A model generated the notes under the pieces. That model was not told where the DNA came from. It saw only the letters and a list, made by a program, of their open reading frames with translations, and did no database searches. A stretch of DNA of 64,000 nt. It comes from Nitrososphaerota archaeon (GTDB lineage: Archaea > Thermoproteota > Nitrososphaeria > Nitrososphaerales > Gagatemarchaeaceae). Position 1 is the first letter of the stretch, and every line of letters starts with the position of its first letter. Shown here one piece after another: positions 17,592 through 25,707 of this stretch. The DNA is taken from NCBI GenBank assembly GCA_029785085.1, contig JAFMAI010000001.1:1-64000 (forward strand), given 5' to 3'. The translations under genes and the position numbers were made by a program.

Positions 17592-18302
17592 CTAAGCGCG
17601 GACCACGGTGCCGTAAAAGTCTAGGCCCCGGAGGGCCTTGGAAAACTCGTTCCGCCTGTACCCAGAGACGAAGTACACGCTGGTTCCTCCTGCGGCTATC
17701 TTGGCAGCCACTTCCAGCTTCAGCCTCATACCTCCGGTGGCGTCGTCCCCTTCCTTCACCTTCATCCGCCTGACCTTGGAGGCGGTCAGCTCAGGGATGA
17801 TGACCCGCGTGTTCTCTTCGTAGACGCCGTCCACGTCTAGGGCGAACACAGCCCTCTCCGGCTCCAGCATCTTCGCCAGCTCTTGCACAATCACGTCCCC
17901 TGACATCACCTTGAACCCTGACGGCGTTAGCCCGACGTCCCCGAAGGTGACCGGCGTGAGCCCTTCCTTGAGGAGGCCCTTCAGCCAGGAAGAGACCGAC
18001 GCGCCTCCGGCCCGGCTTACGGCGTCGAAGGGCGAGAACGGGTAGGGGCTGAGCTTGAACTCCAGCATTGTCTTGCAGACCATCCTGTTCAACTCGTACA
18101 TTGCCGCCCTAGTCTGGGCTACCCCCACCGCCGGCGCCTCGCCGGCGTCTGAGCCTAGCCCGTGCTGCTTCGCGACGACGTGGCCGAAGGACCCTCCGCC
18201 GTGCACCACGACGACCTTCTGGTCAGAAGACGCGATCTCCTCGGAGAGCGCTGAGACTACGTCCGGACGATAGGAGAAGGGCTTCGACTTGTCCGTGATC
18301 AC
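17592..18302 (-). CDS. Isopentenyl phosphate kinase; true start probably upstream of 18302, start codon unclear
   Basis: Upstream in-frame AKLGGSVITDKSKPFS plus VVVHGGGSFGH, GDVGLTPSGFKVMSGDVIVQELA. Confidence 0.88.
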   Translation of the reverse strand: MITDKSKPFSYRPDVVSALSEEIASSDQKVVVVHGGGSFGHVVAKQHGLGSDAGEAPAVGVAQTRAAMYELNRMVCKTMLEFKLSPYPFSPFDAVSRAGGASVSSWLKGLLKEGLTPVTFGDVGLTPSGFKVMSGDVIVQELAKMLEPERAVFALDVDGVYEENTRVIIPELTASKVRRMKVKEGDDATGGMRLKLEVAAKIAAGGTSVYFVSGYRRNEFSKALRGLDFYGTVVRA

Positions 18303-18322
18303 GGAACCCCCCAGCTTCGCGA

Positions 18323-19249
18323 CTATCGCTCTAGCCAGCTTTTCACTCCCTCGGTAGGTACTTTGGCGATGAACGTCTCGAACCCTCGCGCCGTGAGCCC
18401 TGAAACTAGGTTTTTTTCCTTTGCCTTGGGGGCCACTGCGATCACGCTCCCTCCTCCGCCTCCCCCGGTGAGCTTCGCACCATAGGCTCCAGCCGTTATC
18501 ATCTGGTCGACCATCCCGTCCAAGGTAGGGTTGGATACCCCCAGCATCCCCAGGAGAGCGTGGTTCATTGTTAGCAGCCCTCCCAGCCCCTCCCCGTCTC
18601 CCTTGGCGAGGAGCCCTGCGGCCTCTAGGCTTAGGGCGCCCACCGAGCCGGCCAGGCGGGCGAAGTAGCCCGGGTATCTGTCCTTGGCCTCTGATACTCT
18701 GCCTATCTGCGCCTTGGTATCCCTGCTGATCCCGGAGTACGACACTAGCAACGAGCGGCTCCCGCCTAAGGAGACTTCCTTCGGCTTGGTCCCTGGTTTG
18801 AACAGGATGGCCCCCCCTAGGGCGCAGACAGCTGGGTCGATGCCGGAAGGGCGGCCGTGGATTGCGTTCTCTCCGACCATCGAGAGGCGGATGATGTCCT
18901 CGGCGCCCAGACCCAGAGAGTGGAACTCTGATAGGGCGGCAGAGAGGGCGACCATGGTGGCGGCGGATGACCCCAGGCCGGCGCCTCGGGGGACCGAAGA
19001 AGTGACAGACACCGCTACCTCCTGGCCCACCGAGTACTCTTCGGCCACGGCCCTGACCACCTGCCTGACTGGCGCAATCCCGGCAGGCCCCTCTTCTGAC
19101 CCCTGGGACGTCACCCTGAAAGAGCGGGCCCCCTCCACCTCCACCCTCACCTTCTTCGGCAAGGCGGCGGCAAGGGCCCAGGCGCCGTGGACCACGAAGT
19201 GCTCCCCGGTGACGATTGCCTTCGAAGGAGCTTCTGCTACGGCTCTCAA
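18323..19249 (-). CDS. mvk: Mevalonate kinase (GHMP family)
   Basis: EHFVVHGAWALAAAL, VPRGAGLGSSAATMVAL, GAKLTGGGGGGSVIAV. Confidence 0.93.
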   Translation of the reverse strand: MRAVAEAPSKAIVTGEHFVVHGAWALAAALPKKVRVEVEGARSFRVTSQGSEEGPAGIAPVRQVVRAVAEEYSVGQEVAVSVTSSVPRGAGLGSSAATMVALSAALSEFHSLGLGAEDIIRLSMVGENAIHGRPSGIDPAVCALGGAILFKPGTKPKEVSLGGSRSLLVSYSGISRDTKAQIGRVSEAKDRYPGYFARLAGSVGALSLEAAGLLAKGDGEGLGGLLTMNHALLGMLGVSNPTLDGMVDQMITAGAYGAKLTGGGGGGSVIAVAPKAKEKNLVSGLTARGFETFIAKVPTEGVKSWLER

Positions 19250-20091
19250 GAGCTTACGAATCTGAGGGCTCCATAACCCACGACTTGAACGTTGTCGCCG
19301 CTGGTGTCGCCGCTCGTGGCGTACTCTAGGAGCTCTGGCCTCGTGAGCCCCAGCGACCTGGCCGTGAGCATCACCGTGGCGATGGCGCCATAGCCACAGG
19401 CTGTGACGTTGAGCCTCTCGAGGACAGAGTAGAACCCCGGAACGTCCATCTTCAGCACCTCGCCGAGGAGCGCCTCGTCCTTCTCCTTCGCAGCGGGGGG
19501 CGGCTCGTAGTGGGTCAGGTCTGAGGAGGCGATGAGGATGGCCTTCCTCCCGCTCAGGATCCTGGAGAGGGCCGAAGCGACAGTTTCCGCGGTGTCCAGG
19601 TCCTGGAAGAGGAGTGAAATCGGCAGGAGTGGGACCGAGTCACCGTAGAGTTTCTGCAGGAACGGGAGCTGCACCTCGAGGGAGTGCTCTAGCCGGTGGG
19701 CCCCCGGGTCCACCGAGACTCCGGCAAGTTCGACGAGCTCTGCGGCCGCCTCTTCGTCGACGCGCATGCGTCCCAGAGGGGTCTCCCATTCCCCCTCGTC
19801 GTAGGTTGAGACCCCGCTCCCGAGGCCGTAGTGGTTGGGCGCTACCACAACAGCCAGGTCCGGACTGCGGAGCGAAGATACATGATAGTAGGAGTGGGCG
19901 GCCACCGGGCCGGAATAGACGTAACCAGCGTGCGGCGATATCGCAGCGACTATGTCCGCGTCCGTTGCTGGGGCCGGCGGAAGCCTGCCTGGTCCGAGCC
20001 TGTGGGTGTAGCATTCGTCGATGAGGGTGGAGAGCTCGGCGGGGTCTGACGGGTAGAACTGGCCTGAAACTGCGGGCTTTCTGACTGGCAA
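19246..20091 (-). CDS. MEMO1 family protein
   Basis: RKPAVSGQFYPSDPAELSTLID...SPHAGYVYSGPVAAHSY...IASSDLTHYEPP. Confidence 0.92.
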   Translation of the reverse strand: MPVRKPAVSGQFYPSDPAELSTLIDECYTHRLGPGRLPPAPATDADIVAAISPHAGYVYSGPVAAHSYYHVSSLRSPDLAVVVAPNHYGLGSGVSTYDEGEWETPLGRMRVDEEAAAELVELAGVSVDPGAHRLEHSLEVQLPFLQKLYGDSVPLLPISLLFQDLDTAETVASALSRILSGRKAILIASSDLTHYEPPPAAKEKDEALLGEVLKMDVPGFYSVLERLNVTACGYGAIATVMLTARSLGLTRPELLEYATSGDTSGDNVQVVGYGALRFVSS

Positions 20092-20100
20092 TACGGAGGC

Positions 20101-20796
20101 CTATTCGCGCCTCTCGGACGTCCTTTCTTCGAGGGGCTCGGGCCTCTGCTCTTCATCCACCTTGGTCTCGAAGTCTTCGATGCCGTACTTCATGGGCTGG
20201 TCCTCGGCCAGCGACTTCGAGTGGACGAGGGTCGCTCTGGCCAGGAGCCAGAATATGGCAGCTATGGACTTGCGCCCCCTGTTGTTCCCGGGGATGACCA
20301 GATCTACGTCGTCGGTTATGTTGTCCGTGTCGCAGACCGCAATCACGGGGACCCCCAGCTTGGCTGCCTCGACCATGGCTTGCGTGTCTGACATCGGGTC
20401 CGCCACGACCACCAGTTCGGCGTCCAGGTGACCCGGATAGAGAGGGTTGGTGAATGTGCCTGGCATGAACCGGCCTATCCTGGGCATCGCCCCAGTGAGC
20501 TCGCAGAACTTCTCGACAGCCACGGCGCCGTGCTCCCTGCTGGTGTACACGACGGTGTTCTTCGCGCCGGTGGCCGCTATGAACTTGCCAGCGATGTCGA
20601 TGCGCTGCAAGGTCTTGGGATAGTCAATCATGTGCAGACCGTCTGGCTTTGGCCGCGTTGTGAACGGCTCCATGGTCTTCGTCCTGATGGGCGTCCCAAT
20701 CCGGATGCCGGTGGCTAGCAGGGCCTTCTCTGAAAAGCCTGGGGCGACCATCTTGTCGGCTGAACCCGCGTCGTCGTCGAACTCAGACATGGCCAA
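20101..20796 (-). CDS. rps2: Ribosomal protein uS2
   Basis: GIRIGTPIRTKTMEPFTTRPKPDGLHMIDYPKTLQRI...PGTFTNPLYPGHLDAELVVVADP...VIPGNNRGRKSIA. Confidence 0.96.
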   Translation of the reverse strand: MAMSEFDDDAGSADKMVAPGFSEKALLATGIRIGTPIRTKTMEPFTTRPKPDGLHMIDYPKTLQRIDIAGKFIAATGAKNTVVYTSREHGAVAVEKFCELTGAMPRIGRFMPGTFTNPLYPGHLDAELVVVADPMSDTQAMVEAAKLGVPVIAVCDTDNITDDVDLVIPGNNRGRKSIAAIFWLLARATLVHSKSLAEDQPMKYGIEDFETKVDEEQRPEPLEERTSERRE

Positions 20797-20805
20797 GCTC
20801 CAGAC

Positions 20806-21015
20806 CTATAGCTCTGATTTCCTGCTGTAGAACGGAAGAACCTGGTCGATGACGTCCACCGAGGAGATGAGCATACGCCGGCAGCAGTACCTCTTCAGGC
20901 CTAGGTCGTCCAGCACCTTGCCCGGATCTTCGCCCCCCTTCACCCTGGTCTGGAACGGGGTGAACTTGTCGCCGATGAGACTACCGCAAGTGAAACAGCG
21001 TATGGGAATCATCAT
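20806..21015 (-). CDS. rpoN: RNA polymerase subunit Rpo10 (RpoN)
   Basis: [17 protein letters not shown]...[23 protein letters not shown]. Confidence 0.96.
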   Translation of the reverse strand: MMIPIRCFTCGSLIGDKFTPFQTRVKGGEDPGKVLDDLGLKRYCCRRMLISSVDVIDQVLPFYSRKSEL

Positions 21016-21021
21016 AGCAAA

Positions 21022-21450
21022 TCACCTGTACGATTTCTGCCTCTTCCTGCGCGCGCCCGGCCCTCCGAACTTCTTGGGTTCAGCTTGTCTCGGGTCGCCC
21101 GAAAGCAGGTATTTATTGTATGCATTCAGTCTCTCCCTGATTTCGTTCCCTCTGACCTGGTCGACGTAGGCCCTGGCGATGGCCATGGCCGCGGCGTCCG
21201 CCTGCCCCATGAACCCCCCTCCGGCGACGCTGACGTCGAGGTCGAACTTTTCTCTCAACTCCCCAACCACATAGACCGGTGCCAGTAAATGGAGCCGTGC
21301 GGGCTCTGGTTCCCAAAGCTCGACCGGTGTCCCATTGACCCTGATGCGCCCCGCTCCGGGGGATATTGCCGCAGTGGCCCTGGCTGTCTTCCTCGCGCCA
21401 GAATAGAGCTTTGGCGGCTTCTTCACTTGGGCCTTGGCAGAGGTCGGCAT
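21022..21450 (-). CDS. rps9: Ribosomal protein uS9
   Basis: YSGARKTARATAAISPGAGRIRVNGTP...GGGFMGQADAAAMAIARA...KKFGGPGARRKRQKSYR. Confidence 0.96.
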   Translation of the reverse strand: MPTSAKAQVKKPPKLYSGARKTARATAAISPGAGRIRVNGTPVELWEPEPARLHLLAPVYVVGELREKFDLDVSVAGGGFMGQADAAAMAIARAYVDQVRGNEIRERLNAYNKYLLSGDPRQAEPKKFGGPGARRKRQKSYR

Positions 21451-21452
21451 CT

Positions 21453-21905
21453 CTACTCATTCCACCCCAGACTCTTCGAGAGGTCCCCCATGGTCACATA
21501 TACCGGAATGGGGCGCGTTGCGGCGGTCTCCTCGAACTTTTTCAGCTTCGCTCCGTTGATCCCTTCGGGGACCCCGATGTAGACCCGGAGCCGCTTCATC
21601 GCCATCGCGCCCTTGGGCTTCTTTCGCGGAACCATCCCCCTGACCATCCTGCGAAGGATGTTGTCAGGCCGCCTCGGGTGAATCGGACCGTAAATCGGAT
21701 TGACCTTGCTCGCCAGCTCGAGCCTCTCCTTCCATTGGTTTACAACAGAGGTCCTCGACCCAGAAACAAGAGACTTCTCAGCGTTCACCACGGTCACCTT
21801 CTTTCCTGACAGGAGGAGCTTCGCGACCTTGGAAGAGAGCCGCCCAGCGATCTGGTTTGTTGCGTCGATGTACACCGACTCCTCACCTGACAAGTTTGAC
21901 CCCAC
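21453..21905 (-). CDS. rpl13: Ribosomal protein uL13
   Basis: VYIDATNQIAGRLSSKVAKLLLSGKKVTVVNAEK...RRPDNILRRMVRGMVPRKKPKG. Confidence 0.95.
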   Translation of the reverse strand: MGSNLSGEESVYIDATNQIAGRLSSKVAKLLLSGKKVTVVNAEKSLVSGSRTSVVNQWKERLELASKVNPIYGPIHPRRPDNILRRMVRGMVPRKKPKGAMAMKRLRVYIGVPEGINGAKLKKFEETAATRPIPVYVTMGDLSKSLGWNE

Positions 21906-22236
21906 TCCCTTTCGGGTACTTCTTCAGGAAATCTTCAACCGAAAGCGCCGCGCCACCGGTCGCCTCTATCTTTGACCTGGCTGAGGCCGAAAATGAAAAG
22001 GCGCCCACGACCATCTTCTTTCCTGCCGCGCCTGTGCCGAGGACCTTTCCCGGGACAAACACAGCGTGGGCCTCACCGACGACCTTGGATATCCTCCCGA
22101 GGTTCACTTCCACCCTTGTTCCCGCGGGGCTGGAGAGCAATGCGGAAGCCTCGCTCCAGATGCGGGCCTTGTGCGTCTTCCCTGCCTTCTCAAGCATCAC
22201 TGCGGTCCGCCTGAGGATCGGATTAGATGCGGTCAC
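21883..22236 (-). CDS. rpl18e: Ribosomal protein L18e (GTG start)
   Basis: VTASNPILRRTAVMLEKAGKTHKARIWSEASALLSSPAGTRVEVNLGRISKVV; GTGA overlap with rpoD stop. The 248-aa ORF in the track is an N-terminal over-extension. Confidence 0.93.
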   Translation of the reverse strand: MTASNPILRRTAVMLEKAGKTHKARIWSEASALLSSPAGTRVEVNLGRISKVVGEAHAVFVPGKVLGTGAAGKKMVVGAFSFSASARSKIEATGGAALSVEDFLKKYPKGSGVKLVR

Positions 22237-22877
22237 TTCGCCCCGCCCACCGCGACCTGGATGTCGTTCAGCTTCTTCTCGAGGAGCTGGATGGCCTTGA
22301 GCACTATCTGCTTCGCAGGGAGCCCCCCCGCAGACTCCACGGTGAGTATGAAGACCCCCTCTTTCTTGCCGTCCGTAAGGGTGGCAACGGTGCAAGGCTG
22401 CCACTTCGCGTGCTCCTTTCCGCGGCCGAGCCTGGCATAGGCTTCGAGCTTCACCGACTGGCCTGCCGCCAGTTTGATGAGAGGTATGGACTCGCTGACC
22501 GGCCTCACGTCCCTGTCTTCGGACACGAGGTCCCCCGACGTCACTGTCGATACCTTGTCCCTCCCTTTGGCGTCGAGGACGAACAGCACTCTGCATTTGT
22601 GGCATCCAAGAGGGTTTCCGCAGTCGCACTCTTCGGGGAGGTTGTATCTCTCGAGGTCGGTCTTTATCGGGACCATGCCGAGCCTATGGGCGAGTATCTC
22701 GTCATAGAGGACTGAAGAATTCTCCAAGATCACTACGTCGTCTATCGCCATGGAGGGCACTTCGGATATGCAGAACCGCCGCATCGCGTTGGCGTAGGAC
22801 CGGTCTATCCCTTCGAGTTGTATAGAGACAGTATTCCCTCTGTCTTCAAGGCACTTTACCTCAACCAACCGCTCCAC
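22233..22877 (-). CDS. rpoD: RNA polymerase subunit Rpo3 (RpoD)
   Basis: RSYANAMRRFCISEVPSMAIDDVVILENSSVLYDEILAHRLGMVPI. Confidence 0.95.
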   Translation of the reverse strand: MERLVEVKCLEDRGNTVSIQLEGIDRSYANAMRRFCISEVPSMAIDDVVILENSSVLYDEILAHRLGMVPIKTDLERYNLPEECDCGNPLGCHKCRVLFVLDAKGRDKVSTVTSGDLVSEDRDVRPVSESIPLIKLAAGQSVKLEAYARLGRGKEHAKWQPCTVATLTDGKKEGVFILTVESAGGLPAKQIVLKAIQLLEKKLNDIQVAVGGAK

Positions 22878-23152
22878 CTGCTGGCCCGAAACTGGTTCTC
22901 ATGAGACGTCGCGTTTCGAGGTCGGGAATTTGTTCCGGTTAAAAAGTTAGCGGGCGGGCGACGGGCCCTCTATGGCGTATGAGAGGGGAAGAGCAGCCAG
23001 CTACGGCGCCAGGCTGGGAGGTCTGGAGGTGGTCATTGAGGGACAGTCGGTGCGTTCGCGGATGAGCCGCCATGGAACAAATCTCTCTTGCAAGAGTTGG
23101 CGCCTGGCTGTCGAAACCTTATATCGGAAGGGCGAAGGGCAGGGTCGGAAAA

Positions 23153-23647
23153 ATGTCTGAGGCCTCTGAGTTCAGGCACCTGGTCAGGATCTCCGGACGG
23201 GACCTGGCTGGACAGAAGAAGCTGATTGTGGCGCTGGCCGACCTCAGAGGGGTCGGGTACAACTTCGCCAACGTGATCACCACGAAGTTGAGCCTGGATC
23301 CGAGGGTCCGCCTGGGGACGCTCACCGAAGAGCAGGTGAGCCAGATCGAGCGGGCCATACAGAGCACGGCGAAGTCGGCTCTGCCCGAGTGGTACTACAA
23401 CAGGAGGAACGACCCTGAGACCGGGGAAGCAAGACAGCTGCTCGGCGCAGATCTCGACTTCATACAGAAGAGCGACATCGAAGACGAAAAGAACATCCGG
23501 AGCTGGAAGGGGGTAAGGCACAGCCTCGGGTTGAAGGTAAGAGGCCAGAGGACTAGGACGACTGGGAGGAAAGGGAGGACGGTGGGGGTTAGGAAGGCAT
23601 CCCTGGTAGCGGCGGCGAAGGCAGCCTCCGCGAAGAAGGAGGAGTAG
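23153..23647 (+). CDS. rps13: Ribosomal protein uS13
   Basis: MSEASEFRHLVRISGRDLAGQKKLIVALADLRGVGYNFA...VRHSLGLKVRGQRTRTTGRKGRTVGV; TATA-like CCTTATAT about 30 bp upstream. Confidence 0.95.
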   Translation: MSEASEFRHLVRISGRDLAGQKKLIVALADLRGVGYNFANVITTKLSLDPRVRLGTLTEEQVSQIERAIQSTAKSALPEWYYNRRNDPETGEARQLLGADLDFIQKSDIEDEKNIRSWKGVRHSLGLKVRGQRTRTTGRKGRTVGVRKASLVAAAKAASAKKEE

Positions 23648-23650
23648 AGA

Positions 23651-24193
23651 TTGGGAGATCCTAAGAAGTCCAGGAAGCAGTACAACAGGCCTCGGAGTCC
23701 CTGGCGGACCGATCAGCTGGCTCAGGAGCTGTACCTCCTGGGTACATTCGGCCTGAGGAACAAGCGCGAACTCTGGAAGTCACAGACGCAGCTCAGCGGG
23801 GTCAGAAAGCAGGCAAGGACGCTGCTTGCGGCCACTCAGGTGGTGAGGGAGCGCGAGGAGAAGAAGCTGCTGGACAGTCTGAGGAGGAGGGGCCTCGTCG
23901 GGGAAGCCGCGACCCTGGACGACATACTCAGCCTCACGGTAGAGGACATGCTCTCCAGGAGGCTCCAGACCGTGGTCTTCAAGAAGGGCATGGCGCTCTC
24001 CCCGCTGCACTCGAGGCAATTGATTGTCCATGGCCACATCACGGTGGACGGGAGGGTGATCACGGTCCCAGGGTACGAAGTCCCCGGGGCCGAGCAGGAC
24101 ACGGTGGTGCTGACCGGAGGAACAGGCAAGGCTGAGGCGGCGGCGACAGAGCAGGCTGAAGCGCCGGCCGAACAGCCGGCCCAGGCGCAGTGA
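23651..24193 (+). CDS. rps4: Ribosomal protein uS4 (TTG start)
   Basis: [47 protein letters not shown]...[24 protein letters not shown] region. Confidence 0.95.
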   Translation: MGDPKKSRKQYNRPRSPWRTDQLAQELYLLGTFGLRNKRELWKSQTQLSGVRKQARTLLAATQVVREREEKKLLDSLRRRGLVGEAATLDDILSLTVEDMLSRRLQTVVFKKGMALSPLHSRQLIVHGHITVDGRVITVPGYEVPGAEQDTVVLTGGTGKAEAAATEQAEAPAEQPAQAQ

Positions 24194-24198
24194 GAGGC

Positions 24199-24603
24199 AT
24201 GTCAGAAGAAGAGATTCTCGCCGACCGCTGGGGCGTCTGCCACATCTACTCGTCCTACAACAACACCATCGTCCACATCACGGACCTGACCGGAGCCGAG
24301 ACCATCGCGTTCTCTTCTGGCGGAAGACATGTGAAAGCGGACAGGTTCGAATCGTCCCCGTATGCCGCCATGAGGAGCGCGTCGGCGGCATCAGAGGTCG
24401 CGAAGGGCAAGGGGATAACTTCAGTACACATCAAAGTCAGAGCCGTAGGCGGGACTGGCCCTAGGACGCCAGGTCCAGGGGCGCAGGCGGCCATCCGCGC
24501 CATCGCCAGGGCGGGCTTCAAGATAGGGCGAATCGAGGACGCTACCCCTATCCCTCACGACACGACGAGGAAGAAGGGCGGACGCAGAGGAAGAAGGGCC
24601 TAG
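24199..24603 (+). CDS. rps11: Ribosomal protein uS11
   Basis: [32 protein letters not shown]...[28 protein letters not shown]. Confidence 0.96.
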   Translation: MSEEEILADRWGVCHIYSSYNNTIVHITDLTGAETIAFSSGGRHVKADRFESSPYAAMRSASAASEVAKGKGITSVHIKVRAVGGTGPRTPGPGAQAAIRAIARAGFKIGRIEDATPIPHDTTRKKGGRRGRRA

Positions 24604-24606
24604 GCA

Positions 24607-25557
24607 TCAGAGCTGTCTCAGCACTTCCACAGAGTCGACCTTTCCGTCCCCGTCCCTGTCTGCCCCGCGTAGGAGCGCTGCGAAGGGCCCCGACCTGTAT
24701 TTCGAGAAGAGCGCATCCGCGTGGTTGCAGACCCCTATTATGGCCGCCTTCGTCCCTCCCCCTGTCAGCCCCGCGATGACCACGCATGTCTTCGAGCGGT
24801 CCCATGGGTTTTGTATCTTCTCGACGAGGCAGTCCAGCTCTGCGCCATGGGAGTTCCCTCCCTCATCGACTATCGCGCTCCAGAAGCCGCCCTGGCTGAA
24901 CTTGAAAGGAAGGTGCTGGTTGAGTGCCTCGGCTATGACGTTGTTTCTCGGCCCCCCGACCACGACTAGGTTCGAAGCGGTTAGCTTCTCTGCCCTGAGG
25001 TCGGTGTCTAGCTTCACAGGGAATTTCTCGGGGAGATTCACGAACTGTCCGAGCGCGAACCCCAGCTGAACGGCATAATGGCCGTCCCGCGCCTGGGTGC
25101 CTGCCGACCCATGCTGGAGCGGGGACCCGACCACGATCCAGCCGTCGAACTCCCCGTCGTGAAGGAACTCATCGAAGAACCGGCCGAGCGCCCTAGAACG
25201 GCCCGAAGACCTCAGGGTAGGAAGCGGTTCGCCCTTCACGGGGAACTCTACCGCGTAGCCATCGGACGCGAGGGCGTAGAGTTTCGCTTCGCCGCCTCTG
25301 ATATGTTCGCTCCTGACCCTGGTAATCAGCCCGGCCTTCTCCAGTCGGCCGATGTGATAGTAGACCGTCTGGTGGTGCGCGCCGAGCGACCTGGCTATCT
25401 CCGCGGGGTATCTTGGACCCGACGCGAGCAGGGTGATTATCTTCTGGCCCAGCTTCCCTGAGGCGGGTCTGAACCCGTCGGGCCTGTCCGATACCAAGAC
25501 TCTCTTCGCGAGCCCTGTCTCTGTCCTCGGGTCGTAGAGTATCTTCTCCTTGGGCAC
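24607..25557 (-). CDS. ArsR-like wHTH regulator with C-terminal S-layer-like domain and EF-hand-like loop
   Basis: GQKIITLLASGPRYPAEIARSLGAHHQTVYYHIGRLEKAGLI wHTH; LVVVGGPRNNVIAEALN...VVIAGLTGGGTKAAI; C-terminal DRDGDGKVDSVE. GTG start at 25557 preferred over ORF-track start at 25638, which would place the inverted repeat inside the CDS. Confidence 0.75.
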   Translation of the reverse strand: MPKEKILYDPRTETGLAKRVLVSDRPDGFRPASGKLGQKIITLLASGPRYPAEIARSLGAHHQTVYYHIGRLEKAGLITRVRSEHIRGGEAKLYALASDGYAVEFPVKGEPLPTLRSSGRSRALGRFFDEFLHDGEFDGWIVVGSPLQHGSAGTQARDGHYAVQLGFALGQFVNLPEKFPVKLDTDLRAEKLTASNLVVVGGPRNNVIAEALNQHLPFKFSQGGFWSAIVDEGGNSHGAELDCLVEKIQNPWDRSKTCVVIAGLTGGGTKAAIIGVCNHADALFSKYRSGPFAALLRGADRDGDGKVDSVEVLRQL

Positions 25558-25583
25558 AGCGGGGGGTGAGGACCACCATACAT

Positions 25584-25649
25584 AAACGGCTTTGCATAGT
25601 GGTCGAAACCTGATCTGCTTCGTGGGGCGACCATGCAAAGCCGGTTATG
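25584..25649. repeat. Imperfect inverted repeat between glmS and divergent regulator
   Basis: Arm 1 reverse complement CGACCACTATGCAAAGCCGTTTATG versus arm 2 CGACCATGCAAAGCCGGTTATG (one mismatch and a 3-nt gap); a further GACCACCATACATAAACGG lies at about 25571. Confidence 0.8.
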
Positions 25650-25707
25650 ATTACCATGACAGGACCTTTTGCGGTGTTTAAAGGCCAGCCGCCGGTTCGC
25701 AGGGCGA

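Noticed and set aside
21883-22629. 248-aa L18e ORF as given in the track
   Set aside because: The N-terminal ~130 residues overlap rpoD out of frame; genuine L18e starts with GTG at 22236.
22233-22877. Fe-S ferredoxin domain in Rpo3 (CDCGNPLGCHKC)
   Set aside because: Four clustered Cys are present but the CxxCxxCxn-CP ferredoxin pattern of Sulfolobus Rpo3 is not; cluster binding is not supported.
22878-23152. Possible ncRNA or small ORF (22972-23160) in the ~275-bp rpoD/uS13 divergent gap
   Set aside because: No recognisable SRP, RNase P, C/D or H/ACA signature and no protein motif; most simply a divergent promoter region, so not called.
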